A stretch of DNA of 64,000 bases from contig CAJNDS010000062.1 of assembly GCA_905221605.1 (NCBI GenBank), positions 62,001 to 126,000 on the forward strand, read 5' to 3'. Positions 42,870 to 55,361 of the stretch are shown one piece after another; the stretch's first letter is position 1, and each line of letters begins with the position of its first letter. Source of the stretch: Symbiodinium natans. Lineage: Eukaryota; Sar; Dinophyceae; Suessiales; Symbiodiniaceae. The position numbers were made by a program, and so were the translations under genes. Below the pieces are notes generated by a model that was not told the origin of the DNA, did no database searches, and worked only from the letters and a program-made list of their open reading frames with translations.

Positions 42870-45800
42870 TCATGGCGAGCCTGACTTCGCCCGTCCATGC
42901 CGGCGCGAGCCAGGCCAGTGCTACGGCAAAAGAACTCAATTCCCTTGTAGCAAAGTTGGTGAAGCACGGCGAAGAAAATGCACTGTGCAGTCAGGCGCTT
43001 CGTCGCCTCTTCTTGGTGACGTCGCCTGGGTTGGAGCGTAGCCTCTTGTTTGCAGGGAGGGCCTGCCAATGGGGTCGTCACGATCAATTTGTGGGTCGTA
43101 GTTGCAGTGCGGCCAAGAGGGGGCTTTAGAGAATTTGCAACATTCATTCGCACTTGTTTGCCTCTTTGGCAAGGCTTGGAGCGCGAGCTGCAGGTGCTCG
43201 GCGTACCTGGTCGCTTTGAGACTATGGCTGGAGGAGTGCTTGAGGCTTGCATATGCCATATATGTCTCTTCTTTCGGCGTGCCACCTGCAGGACTTGCAG
43301 TTCATGGCACAACTGAGACGCTGTGGCGTTCAGTGCTGCAGAGCCGAGTGGCCGAATCTGTGTTGGTGCATGTTGGGGAACCCTTCCATGCACCAGACGT
43401 GCGCTTGACTTGGAGTGTACAATGGAGTAAAAGCAATGAGAGTAAGGCGATGAGAGAATGCAATGAATGGCCTCTTGTCTCGTCTTCCTTCTCGTGTCTC
43501 GGGCTTCTCTTTAGGCGCTCCCTGGATGTCGGGCTGCAAAGACTACCTTGGCATCAGTACATCGCTCTCAACAAGGACCCCCAGAAACTCACGTCCTTTC
43601 AAATGCGATATGTCGTTTGCAAGCAGGATGCCATGCAGGATGCCATTGCCACTGGCATCGAAGACGCGGACAAGAATCCCTCGACTGTGTGATGCTCGGT
43701 TGTTTGTGTCATGTATTGTCGGTTGGTGTGCGCAGTGGGTAGCAGCACTGCTTGGAATGCCTGTGTTTCCTGTGACCAAGGCTGTTACAGGCGCCTATGA
43801 CATGATGGGCGCACCCGTCATAAAGGTGTCCTCAGACGCTCGCCTTGGCGCTCGTATCCAGTGTAGTTTCCATAGAACCCTGGGCAAGACTCCTGGGTTT
43901 GAGGAGAAGTCACGCCTCTACCACACTCGCCTAGTTCAAGATCATGTTGCCGAGTCCATCTTGGCAGCGCTGGACTCTGTGACTCTGCGAGAATGAAGCA
44001 GTCAAGATGGCGCGACTTATACAGCAGGCACCCTTCCTCTACAGCTTTGCATGGCTGTCGATTCTGTATGCTGTTCTGCAGCATGTCCCTCGCATCGAAA
44101 GCTAGGCAGCAATTAAGCTGGGTCTCAGGTCGGTGGCTCCGCAGACTCCGCAGACCAACCTCTGAGCGTGCCGCCAGAGGTGCGAGTGCGGCTGCGGCAC
44201 AACGAATGCCAGGCCTGCTGTCGCAAGGGGGGGGCGACATTTTCCGTCCACAACGCGCGGTTGACCAGCGGTGTGCTGACTGTTCAAGTTCGTCTCCGGC
44301 AACTTTTGTGCACGCTTGATGAGTGCACCGGCAGGTCAGCATGGCAGCCTCAGGACTTCTGCACAAGCGAGGCCACCGCAAGGCCATGAGGGCATGGGGA
44401 AGACCGTACAAGTCCTGCAAATCTGCACACGAAACGCTCGCTTGCTGGCGGTGCCTGTGCCCTGACTCGGCTGCCTGCTACTGCCAGTACTAGGTGAAGT
44501 AGGTGATATACTAGATGCGTATCCCGAGTGTTCAAGATGAAGCACATCAGAGCATTGTGTCAGGCGGTTGGGGATGCCTCGTTGAGGGAAACGCTGGCAG
44601 CTGCATGTGTTTCATGGCAGAACGCAGGTACTTGTAATTGTTTCTCCGCATGCGCAAGTTTTTGGAGGGTTTTTGTTGTGACGGAGGCACGACGTGTACT
44701 GGCTAGTCCTCCTTGTCTGGTGATAGGGCTTCAAGATTCAGATTGTTGCAGGGCGAGGTGAGTAGAGTGAGGTGAGTAGTTCAACGCAGCTTCTGCATTT
44801 TTTCGGGCTTGCCCCCATTTCCTGTTGGACAGACGTCGTACCAGGCTTAGACCCAACTTCGGTTGTCGTACTTCGGTTGGGTGTTTGCGGTTGCTATGAG
44901 CTCGCGGTTCCTATCACAGTTGTGCGCCGTGCGCGTTTCGTCCGGGGGCTTGCCAGGTCTTCCGCGTCCTTCCCTGTTCCCCCGTTGAACACGCCGCGCT
45001 CTGGATATGGGATTGAGGTCTTGGCGACGCCACTGCAGCGCCGATTGAGTGCTGCCGTCCAAAATGATGAAGAGCTGGTCCTTTGGGATCCGTTCTGTGG
45101 CTCTGGAGCTTGCCGCCTGCATATTGGTTCCTACTGGGTTTCAGAGGGATCCGGCAAAGAATGCGCCGGGCAAAACCGGAAAAGGCGGAATCTGGATCTG
45201 ACCCTCAGCATGACGCTCTGCTGTTGGGTCTTGGAATGGGCTACTGTAGTTTTCTCACTTTCTGATCCCGAAATTTCCGAGGCCATCCTTGTGGAAGCCT
45301 TGGGCATCGTCTTGGGCCAGCTGTCTGGCAACCACAGGAAGTACTATCCCTTCAAGTCCTTCCCGTGCCACTCCTCGGAGGCCTTTCATAATCTTGACTG
45401 GTTCTCGAATGATGCGTCGCCAGCCCGACTGTGTTGATCTGCCCACATTCTAAGCGCGCTTGCTTGTAGCGGTCTGTTTCAGGCGTTTCGCGACTTCGCG
45501 TCGTCACTGGCGGTGCAGCCACATGTTGCCGCGTCAAAGCTAACGCAGTTCGCCTCAATTGACATAGCCAGAGCATTCGATAGCGACGCTTGCCTTCGGC
45601 TCATGCCGCCCCTTGTGCATTCTGTAAATCGCTCATTGCCTCATTGCGTGTTTCTGGCTGAATCGGGGCAACTCTTGCTTCCTCCCGCATGGAGCCGAGG
45701 CTTCTCGGCAGCGACAGTTCGGAGGACGTTCGATGCAAGGGTTCCTAAGGGTGTGTAAATGAGAAGAGAAGGCTGGAGCTCTTCTGTTGCTCTGGGGTTT

Positions 45801-47137
45801 GAGAAGCCCGCTAGCAGGAACAGATCGGCCGAGCCCGAGCCAACCTGCGGCGATCGCTGCGCCGCGTGCAGATGCCGGACGGGGAGCTGGCCAAGGCACA
45901 GATGGAAGTTGGAAGAGTCACGCATAGTCGCCCCCCAAACCCCAAAATCTCAAAAGCATCCCAAATGTCCAGGCAGAAAGGGCGGACCTCGAGAGCCTCG
46001 CGGAGCGCGTTCCGTGCAAAGTGCAGCTTGTGCAGGCTCGCTTTTTCGTGCACATACGACCACAGCCTAAAAGCATGCACGCCCACGCAGCTCTACCCTT
46101 AGCACGTCTCGTTCTTGTGAGGGCTCGATCTCGAAGGTGGTGCAGATGCTCCAAGGCCCGGGCAAGGAAGCTAAACTGCCTCTTTCTCGCTTGCTGTCTG
46201 TCTGTCTCTGTTTCGGCACGGTCTTCTTGCGCAGTGGTGTGTTCTACTTAATTCTACTTGACGATGCATGATGCATGGTTGTGCTTCACGGCCTGACGCA
46301 ACTCTAGCTTGCTTGTTCAACACATGGCACCCAAACCATCAGGAGTGTTGTTGAAAGTGTTGTGGGTCGTTGGCTTGCTGTTTGCAAGGTCGGCCTACGT
46401 TGCCACTCGACCCAAAGCGAAGTCTCGCCAGCCAAGCAAAATCGTTCGCCAGTTTCGATAGTTCAAATCCACCAAGCAAGCGTTCTAAGGATTGTCACCA
46501 ACGTGCCCTTTGGCATTGCATCTGGTGGCAAACAGGACCGGCTTGAACGAGCCTTGCTGGGCGCAGCATTTTGGATGTTACTTGTGAGGATCCAGTTTCT
46601 GGGCTGCCTGAGGCAGCAGAGACGTACAGCAGGCCTCGTTTCAGATGTCGTTATCATGCTTTGTCAGCCTTCGCTGTGCTTATCTGTGATTGAATAAGAT
46701 GAAAAAGTTGGCAGGCTAGGCCGCTTGCTCAGACAGCAGCGAGCTGAATGGCGAGGGGTTTACTGCCCGGACCTTATCCTTTACCCAGAGAGTACTCTGC
46801 TGGAACACTGTAACATGGCCCCAGTAGTCGTTGTGAGCCTTGAAGCTTTGAAATGCGCTTCGAAATGTGCTTTGGCTTCCGTGAGGTCTCGTTGCTTTTG
46901 CCGAAAGCTTCAGAAACCACACAGGCTCCCAGCGCTCTGTCAATTCGCTCTTCCTCCCAGCATGCGTTCGTTGACTAAATACGAAAGCAAGTTCCATGAC
47001 GCGGCAGAAACCAGCATGTCCATACATCCGGAGGCCTGGAGTGGAGTAGCGAGCTCCGCTTCCTCAACGGCAGCCGCTGGGTTGACCTTCTGCATTGGTC
47101 TGGTGCCGAGCGAAGTGAACGAAGGTGGCGGCGGTAA
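42870..47137 (+). CDS. THUMP-domain SAM-dependent RNA methyltransferase
   Basis: RlmL/THUMPD-type enzyme that probably methylates guanine in rRNA or tRNA. Exons: SPVHAGASQASATAKELNSL (about 42889, may be the N-terminus), to 43233 REFATFIRTCLPLWQGLERE ... FETMAG, 43292 on LAVHGTTETLWRSVLQSRVA and ESVLVHVGEPFHA (THUMP region), SLDVGLQRLPWHQYIALN, KVSS|EKSRLYHTRLVQDHVAES, VPPEVRVRLRHNECQ (to 44212), 44335-44382 ASGLLHKRGHRK, 44564-44627 ASLRETLAAACVSW, NDEELVLWDPFCGSG (SAM motif, about 45062-45106), ILVEALGIVLGQ, PFKSFPCHSSE|AFRDFASS, ASIDIARAFDS, ANLRRSLRRVQMPDGELAKA, ADLESLAERVPCKVQLVQ, RIVTNVPFGIASGGK (catalytic N-x-P-F at about 46498-46515), LLRQQRAEWRGV, LEWSSELRFLNGSRWVDLL; stop 47135-47137. 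Motif order matches bacterial RlmL. Which RNA is modified is unknown. Confidence 0.88.
43234..43291 (+). other. GA-AG intron of the THUMP methyltransferase gene
   Basis: 58 bp. Exon ...GGCTGGAG|GAGTGC and CCTGCAG|GACTTG; joined codons ETMAGG|LAVHG fit the THUMP alignment. A second GA donor is likely at KVSS|EKSRLYH near 43832. Confidence 0.75.
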
Positions 47138-47555
47138 AAGAGGTTCAACGCAAGCCAGCTGTCCATGCGTGGTCCTGGCTTGTTCGCTGAGTTCCTGCGA
47201 ATGCCAAAAAAATCAGAACTCGCAGCTGTTTCCTCTCCACGCAGAGGAGTCCACCTGCCGCTCCCTGACATGGAACATGTGGAGCCTCAAGGTTGCGCCC
47301 GCTTGGCACTTCCTAATTTGCACACAGTCGAACTAAAGGCATCCGTCACGCTGAAAATTGAGCCCAGCCGAGCCAAGCCCTTCACCGTTGTGTGAAACAG
47401 TTGAACAACACTGTTGTCAGATTATGTCATACTGTCGTCCAGCACGCATTTCCCATGTCTGTGTTGCCGAAGATGGCAACTCCAAGCATCGGGCTCGCTG
47501 AGCCAGGAACGTCTTTGTTAAAAATGCAACAAGGGCATCCATGCTGAAGCCCTTG
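47138..47555. other. Downstream flank, nothing recognised
   Basis: No motif-bearing frame between the THUMP gene stop and the next exon-like stretch. Confidence 0.4.
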
Positions 47556-47556
47556 T

Positions 47557-49980
47557 GTGCTGGGCTTTGCAGACGGCTCTGGTGCAGGCTCGGCCCGCTG
47601 GGCATGTCGTCGCCGCTCGGGCCGCTCGGGTTTTCAAAAAGCACAAGGGGTGGGTGCCTCGTTACGTAAAGCAATCAGTCAGAGTCAGAGTTCTTCAATT
47701 CTTCAACAGCACAGCAGCCTGGTCAAGTCCGAGGTGGGACTGCTTTTGGCGGGCGCCATCATGGTGATTGTTGGGCGTCCAGCCTTTGCCATGCAGGCAC
47801 TGCAGCTGTCGCGGTGTTCCATGGCCACAGAATCTGTAGCGTGGAGGCCTCTGGCTCCAGCGGCCCGACCGGCCAACCCGAGGAGCTGCGCAGCAGTGGC
47901 TGGCTGTAAGTATGCTGTGTAGTGCATGCGCCACGCTACCTCGTTAGGCGGACGGCCAGCGCCTGGCTGCCAGAGCAGCGCTGCTCGAGGCGCTGGAGTC
48001 AGGAGTCAGTCTACAGTCTAGAGTGAGAGACCTGCGCGAAGGTTTTCATGGCCTGTCATGGCTTTTGTTCTTGCGAGGCCCTCAAGTCTCTTGACCGCGG
48101 CTTTGCAGCCACCAAACAGAACAGGCAGGGCATGCTGGAGTGCGGCCATCGGGCCTGGGTGGCTCGTGGCTCCTGCCACTTGCAGGTCAGATGTGTCCGA
48201 CCGAATTGCCAACCTGGCCGGAGTCTCCAGATGAATCCTCACTTCACGAGAGCAGAAGTGTAGCCTTTGATTTTGCCATACGATCCCCCCGCTGCTGCGC
48301 ATCGGAGAGCAGCCGCAATGGGCCGAGGTGCGATGGAATCCAACTCCAGATCCCACCTCTAGACTTGGCCTGAACCCAATGCACGGACTCACAACAACTC
48401 AGCTTGCTTTTCATGGTCCATCACTCGCTGCCTGCCCACTGTGGCTGTAGATTTGGTTGGATGTGGTGTTCGCCTTCGCTCGCCGCCGGGCTCAAGCCTA
48501 AATAGCCTAGCCTAGGTGCTGCGATCAGATCCTTGGCAATACTTGGCAGAGTGGTTTTTAGCAGTGCAGATGCATAGATTCCGGCTGTGAGCGTGCTCGT
48601 GAATTTGGCTGCGCAAAGACGTGCTGAGGCTCTGATTGAAGCCCCATTGAAGTTCACAAGCGCTTTTAAAGTGCGTTGCGTGTCTTGAATCGGCCAGACA
48701 TTTGGGACGGTTCTTGTTGCCGGAAGGCTGCCCTCAAAACGTTGCATCTCGGAGCTGAGGTGGGAAAACCTCTTCCCGTCCAATTTCCTTCCAGTCAAGC
48801 TTCAGGAAGGAGCCCAGTCTGCCAGTTGAGTTTATTCTGCTCGAAGTTGCTGTCCTTCATTGTGTTGGCAGCGGCAGCACAGACTCAGCCGATCCAAGGA
48901 AACTTCTGCCACCAAGAAAAATGGCTTTTGTGGAAGCATTGTCAGTGATGGCACTTGCTGCCTATGAGGCCAGGGATGCATTTCGCAAAACTATGCAAAA
49001 CTATTTGTTGCAGTCACGGTGGCGTGCTCGAGCTTTCCTTTGGGCACTTGTGAGCGTGTCATGACTGTTAGGCCTTGTCCCTTGTATGGACAGAGCTTGC
49101 TATGTTTGGGGTTGCTGCCCTCGTGTATGTCGCGCGCCCTGGCAGCACTCTGGAAGGGGGGTCTCAGCAGAATCGCAGAAAGACTGGCTGAGTTTGACAA
49201 TTTGCTGAGGTGCATGGGCCTGCCCCAGACAGGGTCGGCTTCCTGGGCGATGTGGCGTACTCGAAGCATGAGATGGGCTGAAGGAGGGGCTTCTAAGGTC
49301 AAAGAAGCCAAAAGGAAAGTTGGCAAACGTCTATGAGGCACATGGCGACTATTCCGACTTGCCACTCGAGCGCCCGCTTCGCCCTCTGACTTAGGATGCC
49401 GGGCTGCGGGAGGCCAAGGACTCCTGGAAGCACTGGGAGCAGGCCCCGATTTCTGGGACTGCCTTGGGCCCTCAGCCGTAGCCGTAGCACCCGTAGCAAC
49501 TAGCTCATCGTTTCTCCCTGAGAGGTCAAGAAAGGCCGGGCCGAGTTGACGGGCAGCCCTGGCTCGGGCCTCTACAAGGCCGGGGCTCAGGGCTCACTGA
49601 TTTCAAAAACCATTGTGTTCATGGTTGGAATATTTTGAGAGTGCAGGCTCTGACTGCCATGCGCCAGCTACGCAAGTCGAGCTCGGAGGCGGGGTATACA
49701 TGCGCCCATGAACGACGACCCCTTTGAAGACAATCTCATTTGCCTGCGAACATGTGAAACAGGTGGAAGCGGAGCTGCGCGGGGCGCTGAAGGGGCCCGC
49801 AGGTGCGAAGCTGCTGGCGGAAATGGAGGCTGCGTTGCCAAGTCTATTCAGAGCTCTGCGTGCACGACCATGCAGCAGAATCAAAGTACAGTTGGTAATT
49901 GTTGTGTTGTTTTTTTCTTTGGATCGATCCGGTCCTGACAGAGTAGGCGCTGCCGGCCGCACTTCTCCGCGATGACGTGC
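47557..49980 (+). CDS. Exon series of one or two unrecognised proteins, possibly plastid-targeted
   Basis: A 121-codon frame at 47557-47922 contains a hydrophobic LLLAGAIMVIVGRPAFAM followed by Ser/Arg/Ala-rich sequence, as in a dinoflagellate plastid leader. Next come ADGQRLAARAALLEALESG (about 47950-48005), SLDRGFAATKQNRQGML (about 48085-48137) and CPTELPTWPESPDESS (about 48193-48240). Then, after a gap, come GFLGDVAYSKHEMG (about 49235-49280), GKLANVYEAHGDYSDLPLER (about 49316-49370), RAELTGSPGSGLYKAGAQGS (about 49542-49600) and VEAELRGALKGPAGAKLLAE (about 49763-49825). The phrase RGFAATKQNRQGML recalls the start of PAP/fibrillin domains, but the rest of that domain is not seen here. Families not assigned. 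Confidence 0.35.
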
Positions 49981-50259
49981 ATTCCTAAGCACGTGAAGCA
50001 CTTCTGCTGTGTGCTCCTCCCGACATGTTTGTCTGAGGCCATCGATCTGCTTCCACCGGTTCTGCAAGTTCTGCAGGTTTCCATGTAGCTACAATGCAGC
50101 TCCTTTTGTTCATGCTTCACGTTTGGCTGCTGCAATGCTGCCCATCAGGAGACTGGCAAGCGAGCCGAAACATCGACCTACGCAACGCTCCAAGTCAATA
50201 TGCAGACTGACAGATCAAGTCTCCCACGTTCAGACGTCAGTATACTTCAGTTTGGTATC

Positions 50260-53200
50260 TGCCGGGTCACTTGGAGGCCGCGCTGATGGCCGCCCAGCTG
50301 CGTCGTCGTGATTTTGCCGGTGCGCGCTGCCTGAATTGTGCACTGGCTCCCATCTCACATGTCTGCGCTGTCAAGCAGAAGTGTGCTGACAAACCGGGGT
50401 GCAGGTGTGGCTGTCACTGCCTCAAGATTGCCGGAAGACTCATTGACGTCCCACCCCGAGGGGACGCCTGTGGATGCCGGTTCTGAGTGCTGACAGCGCT
50501 TGGGTGTGGAGTGAGCCCCGAGGCCGAAGATGCGAGCGATTTTGGCCACTGCAGTGGCTGAGCTCGATTGGACAACTTCCGCGTTCTCGGACGTCTTGTC
50601 TGGGCTGCTTTTGTGGCTTTTCAGGCTGCACAGAGGCAGAAGCTCGACGAGGCGCTGCGGCAGCTCGAGCAGCTGCCGGATGACCAGGGACCGCGCTTCC
50701 TCGGTGCCTCTGCGGCTGGCCAGGTGGGGAGTTCGGACGAGATCGGACGAGTTTCGGTCAGGTTAGGGCATGCGAACTCATCTCACCTCGATCGGAGCTT
50801 CGTGTCAGATCCTGTGCTTGGCGAACAAAGAGCAGCGCGGGGCCGAAGTCCAAGCACAGCTCCAGCGCATTGGCGTACAGCCGCTGCAGGCGACCTTGAA
50901 AACCCACAACTGGTGCCACCTGTGCGGCTTTTGAGGCTATTGCCCCTTGAAACCAATCTTCCGAGTGTCGCAGGACAGCAAGGACAGCAACACGGAGATT
51001 CAGCGGGCAGTAACAACCATGAAGGCTTACGTGAAGAACAAGGACCGCAGTGCCACCAAGACCCCTTACAGAAACGCTGAAGTCCTGGCGATTCCCGGTG
51101 AGAAGGATTCCAGCTGCTAGGACCTGCCCAACGTAACGGCCGTGTTCAATCGCCTGAAGAAGAATGGTGTGGTGATGCGCTCGCAAATCTATAACTGTCG
51201 CTTGGCAGAATGGGATGGGCTGAGCTATACTGACTTTGTTACAGCTTGTTACAGCTTGTTCTGGCCAAAAACCATCTGTGGCTTGACGTCGACTCTTGCG
51301 TGCTCACCAGGTTACCTTGATGCCTGCGTCCAGTGCAGTGACATTGAGGCAGCCCTGTCGCTCTTTGAGGAGCGGCTTGCGTTTACCAAAGAAGCTGAAG
51401 ACTTCTTTCGACAGTGTGGCGTTCAGGAGATGAAGCAGCTTGGCTTCGTGGACGTGGTCGGCGACCTAAACTTTTCAAAAGGTGTGGCTGACTGTCCCAC
51501 TGCAGTTTCAAGGTCAGCTACAACACGGTTCTCAAGGCGCCTTTGGTCAGGGTGCCAGTGCCGGTCAGGGTAACGGGTTCTTGCAGGGAAAAACAGGTCC
51601 GTCAAAGGAGTTCTTTGCACAGGGCTACTTGGCCGCCGGCCGCATGGGCGAGGCACGAAGTCTCGTGCAGGACAGCGGCAAGAAAGTGACCGAAAGGTGC
51701 CCTGAAAAGATGCCCTCTTAAGCTTAGGTTTTCGTCGTGAAGGCATGGAGAGAAGGATGAAGTAGCGCTACTGGCACAACTCGTTTCATTTTTTGCAGGA
51801 GATGACTTCCCGTGGGCTGGCAGCCAACAAGGCACGCAGGTCCAATCGAGATTTGTGTTGCTAGTTTTAGGTGCGATGGGCATGCTGAGTATGCGGGGAG
51901 GTCACCTACAACGAGCTCCTGAATGCCAAAGTGGCCGCCCGAGATCGCGCGGGCATGTGGAGCATCGTTGACCAGATGCTCCAAGCAGGCCTCAAGGCTG
52001 GCACCGTGAGATCCAGCATCGTCTCCAGGGTTGTCTCTTTGAGTCCGTGCAGTATGCACTACATGGAGTTGGATGTTGCTTGTGCTTCAGGGCAGTTGCT
52101 GCAGGAGTTGGATGTTGCTTATGTAGCAGGGCAATTGCTGCGCAAAGCCGGTTCCAGGCCAATCTCATAACCTGCTCAATTCTTCTGAAATCCTTGACGC
52201 AGCATTCAGCAGAGACAGACTTGGAAGCTCGGTTGCATTGAGTTTTGTGGACCCGGAACTTGGACTTGCTGATATTTGCAATTTTCATGTCCATCCTCAA
52301 TCCGCCACAACACAAGTCACCAAAGAGTCGTTCAAGGCGCGGGTTCTGAGCTTGATTGACAGTGTGGAGGCGGCCGAATCCGTTTGATGTCCAAGATCCT
52401 ACAACAAAAACATGGGCAGCTCATGAACTTCACTACTCATGAACTGTACCCCATGTGCAGGAGCCCATCGATGAAGTTCTTTTCTCGTCGATCATCGAAG
52501 CCTGCATCCGGATCAAGAGGTTGGACAGCCTCTCCGACTTCATTGGTCGATACAAGGTGAAGGGCCTCTTCAAGACTCTCAGACCTTTTATAGTTCTGAA
52601 GCGAAGCTCGCGTGGATGTGTCGGAGTTGGGGAGGGTGTGGGGGGGTTGGGCGGGGGGGTTGAGGGGGGATTCATGCCCAGGAACATCTCTGCTCCGATC
52701 TATGGGGCCATGATCAAGGCCTTTGGTGAGGCCGGCTACCTCCACCAGGTCCGCGAGCTCTGGGCCCAGCTGCCGCTTGGATTGGAAATGCCTCAAGGAG
52801 TGGTGGGAACAGCAGCAAGTCAAGTTACTAGTCTGTGCCTATCTGTGCCTCTTCTGAGGCAAAGCCACAATGTGAAGCCCACGGCGATCACCATCGGTTG
52901 TGTGGTGGAGGCTTTGGTCATCAACAAGCAGGGCGAGGAAGCCTGGCAACTTGTCCAGGACCTCGCAAGTTCTTTCCACCACATTGCAAAGCTGACCGCG
53001 TCCTGAGATTCTGGAAAAATTTTCCAGGACCAGTTGCAATACGACGACCGCGCCTTGGATGAATTGCCCCACCAGCGCTCCTGCAGCCCACCCCTCTTCA
53101 GCCTTGGCCTCCAGTTAGCTGGGAGGGTGCAATATGCAATCTGAAGGCAAGAGCATGATCAACACGGTGGTGTACTCGACCGTGCTGAAGGGCTTTGCGG

Positions 53201-55361
53201 TTTCGAAGCGCATTGACAGAGTGCTTGCCGTCTACAAGGCCGTTACCCTGCCTGGCCATGTTATCCCCTGTTTTTTGCTTGTTGTTGCTTGGGGGTACTC
53301 ATGTTATGGGTGTGATGAGAGGGAAGTGACGAGGGAGCTACCGGGGAGAGCTTTCGGCAGGAGATGCGGAACAACAGCATTGCTTGCAACACCATCACCT
53401 ACAACACCATGCTGGATGCGTGCGCGAAGTGCAATGCGATGGAAAAGGCTTCGGTGCTTTTGGAAGACATGCGTGAAGCCAGCATCGAGCCTGACATCAT
53501 CACGTACTCCACGATCATCAAGGGCTATTGCCTGAATGGTGATGTGGAACGGGCCTTGAGCGTACTCGAGGAGTGCTCGACGGTTGATGAGAAGCCAGTC
53601 ATTCTGTTTAACAGCTGCCTAGTTTCAAGTTTCAACCAGGAGATGAAGCGGGATGGGCACTTTGTGCCGGACGAGATCATGTCGCTGGGCTTTTCTTCCC
53701 ACAGTTTTTTCTGACGTCAACCTTGAGTGGTGTTGTACTATGTTGTACTCGTACTTTCCGTACTTTCCAGGTACAACTCGATCTTGGACGGCTGCACCAA
53801 GCAGCGCAACGTCGGCGAGGCGCTGCGCCTGCTGGAAGAGATGAAGGCATCTGGCATCAAGCCCAGCAACTACACGCTCAGCATCCTCGTGAAGCTGCTG
53901 CTTGGCAGACCTGTCCGGACCATTGCTGGCCCATTCTAATCGTTCTATGCAGTTCCATTTCGACGAGATCGAATGTCGTCTACACATTGAACCTTAGGGT
54001 CTTGCGGTCTAAGGCTGGGGAATGCGCGGCGCCTTGGCCAAGCAATGCAGATGGTCGAGGCTGGGCTGCCCAACGCTTCGATGCAGAAAGTGGTCCCTTC
54101 CTTCGTCGCTGTGCTTTTCTGCCCCAGGATCTCAGCTCGCAGCATGGCTTGAAGCCAAACATCCAGGTCTACACCTGCCTGATCCATGCTTGCTTCCAAA
54201 ACAGGTGCGCATTGCTTCAGCCGGGAAGACCCATCGTAGTTAACCTTCCTGGTCATTTCAGCCTCGTGGCCGCCATCGGCCGCAAGTTTGACTGTGCTGA
54301 CTGCGTCAGGCGTTTCGAGAGGGCCCTCGGAGTTTACGAAAACATGATCAAGGTGCTTGCATGCTTGTTTGCACAAATTCCTACTTCCCCCAAAACGACT
54401 GCTCTTGGTTGCTGTTCACTCGAAGTTGGTGTGACACGAAGTTTATGAAGCGAGGGAGGGGGTGAGTCGTCCCAGCCGTCAGAAAGTTCTGAAACTGACG
54501 CCGCCTCAACGAGGAGGGCTGCCGCGCGGATGAAAAGTTCTACGCAGTGCTCGCTCGCGGATGCTTGCAATTGCACCAGCCAACGAAGGCTGGGTGATGG
54601 TTTTGTTGAATCGTTCAGCTACATTCAGCGGGAATTGGGATTCCAATTTGGGGGGTTGGTGGTTCGTGTGCGTTGCCTCCTGAAGCTCAGTATGCATGGA
54701 GGCATGCTTGGCCGCTTGACATGCCAGTACCGTCTTTGGAATCATTGTGAGAGTTGGTTTTTTTAGGGTAGCTTAGCTTTAGTCTGTTGCGCGGCTTCCT
54801 TGATAGAGGCCTACGGCTGACAGCAAAGGTTGGAAGAATTGACTTACCCACTAGGGTGTAGTACACCACATTTAGACAAAGCCAACAGGAGAACTTTGAA
54901 GGGGAATGCTAAAAGTTTTGTGATTTGCAGCGAACCGTTCTGGGGCAGCTCGTGTTAGATTCTGTGTGCCAGGCCATAGAAGTGATCAGGGCAGCGCACC
55001 ACTTGCCGGGCAGCTCTCTTCCCAGCGGCCCACGAGCGGTCGGGGTGGAAGGCGAAAACCGGTTCCCTCGCTCTCGCTCTCGCTCTCGCTCTCGCTCTCG
55101 CTCTTTGGCGTTGCTTCAGCTGTTGGTTTGCAGTTCCAGTGGCACGGCACTGTGTATGGAAAGGCTTGGAGGAGCTGCTACAGAAGATCGGCAAGGAGGA
55201 GCAGGCGCTTTGGAATGAGCCAGAGTCATGATTAGTAAGGTTCGTACATGTTACTACGTAGACGCCATCGACAGGAAGCCGCTGATGAGCTCACCCAAGA
55301 CTTGAAGAATCACGGCGTGCAGATTGGTGGAGCCAAGTCTTGGGGCAATAGCGCCTCGTAG
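50260..55361 (+). CDS. Pentatricopeptide repeat (PPR) protein, multi-exon
   Basis: PPR proteins bind RNA through helix pairs and usually act in mitochondria or plastids. At least ten repeats are visible in order: LDACVQCSDIEAALSLFEE (about 51314), MKQLGFVDVV then VSYNTVLK, YLAAGRMGEARSLVQ (about 51627), TYNELLNAKVAARDRAGMWS and IVDQMLQAGLKAG (about 51905-52000), DEVLFSSIIEACIRIKRLDS (about 52468), APIYGAMIKAFGEAGYLHQV (about 52692), VVYSTVLKGFAVSKRIDRVL (about 53170), TYNTMLDACAKCNAMEKASV and ITYSTIIKGYCLNGDVERAL (about 53398-53565), YNSILDGCTKQRNVGEALRL and EEMKASGIKPSNYTLSILV (about 53772-53893), VYTCLIHACFQNR (about 54167), DEKFYAVLARGCLQLHQPT (about 54528). Earlier exons GHLEAALMAAQLRRRDFAGA (50268) and FQAAQRQKLDEALRQLEQLP precede the repeats. 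The last frame ends KNHGVQIGGAKSWG, stop 55359-55361. Targeting sequence not identified. Confidence 0.85.
52066..52141. repeat. Tandem duplication of about 36 bp in a PPR-gene intron
   Basis: GAGTTGGATGTTGCTT then GCAGGGCAATTGCTGC-type sequence occurs twice in a row with a few differences. Confidence 0.8.
55066..55106. repeat. CTCGCT hexanucleotide repeat
   Basis: About six CTCGCT units; encodes Ser-Arg or Ser-Leu runs in false frames. Confidence 0.95.

Noticed and set aside
42265-42939. 224-codon minus-strand frame
   Set aside because: Cys/Ser/Pro-rich shadow of a region with two open plus-strand frames; no motif.
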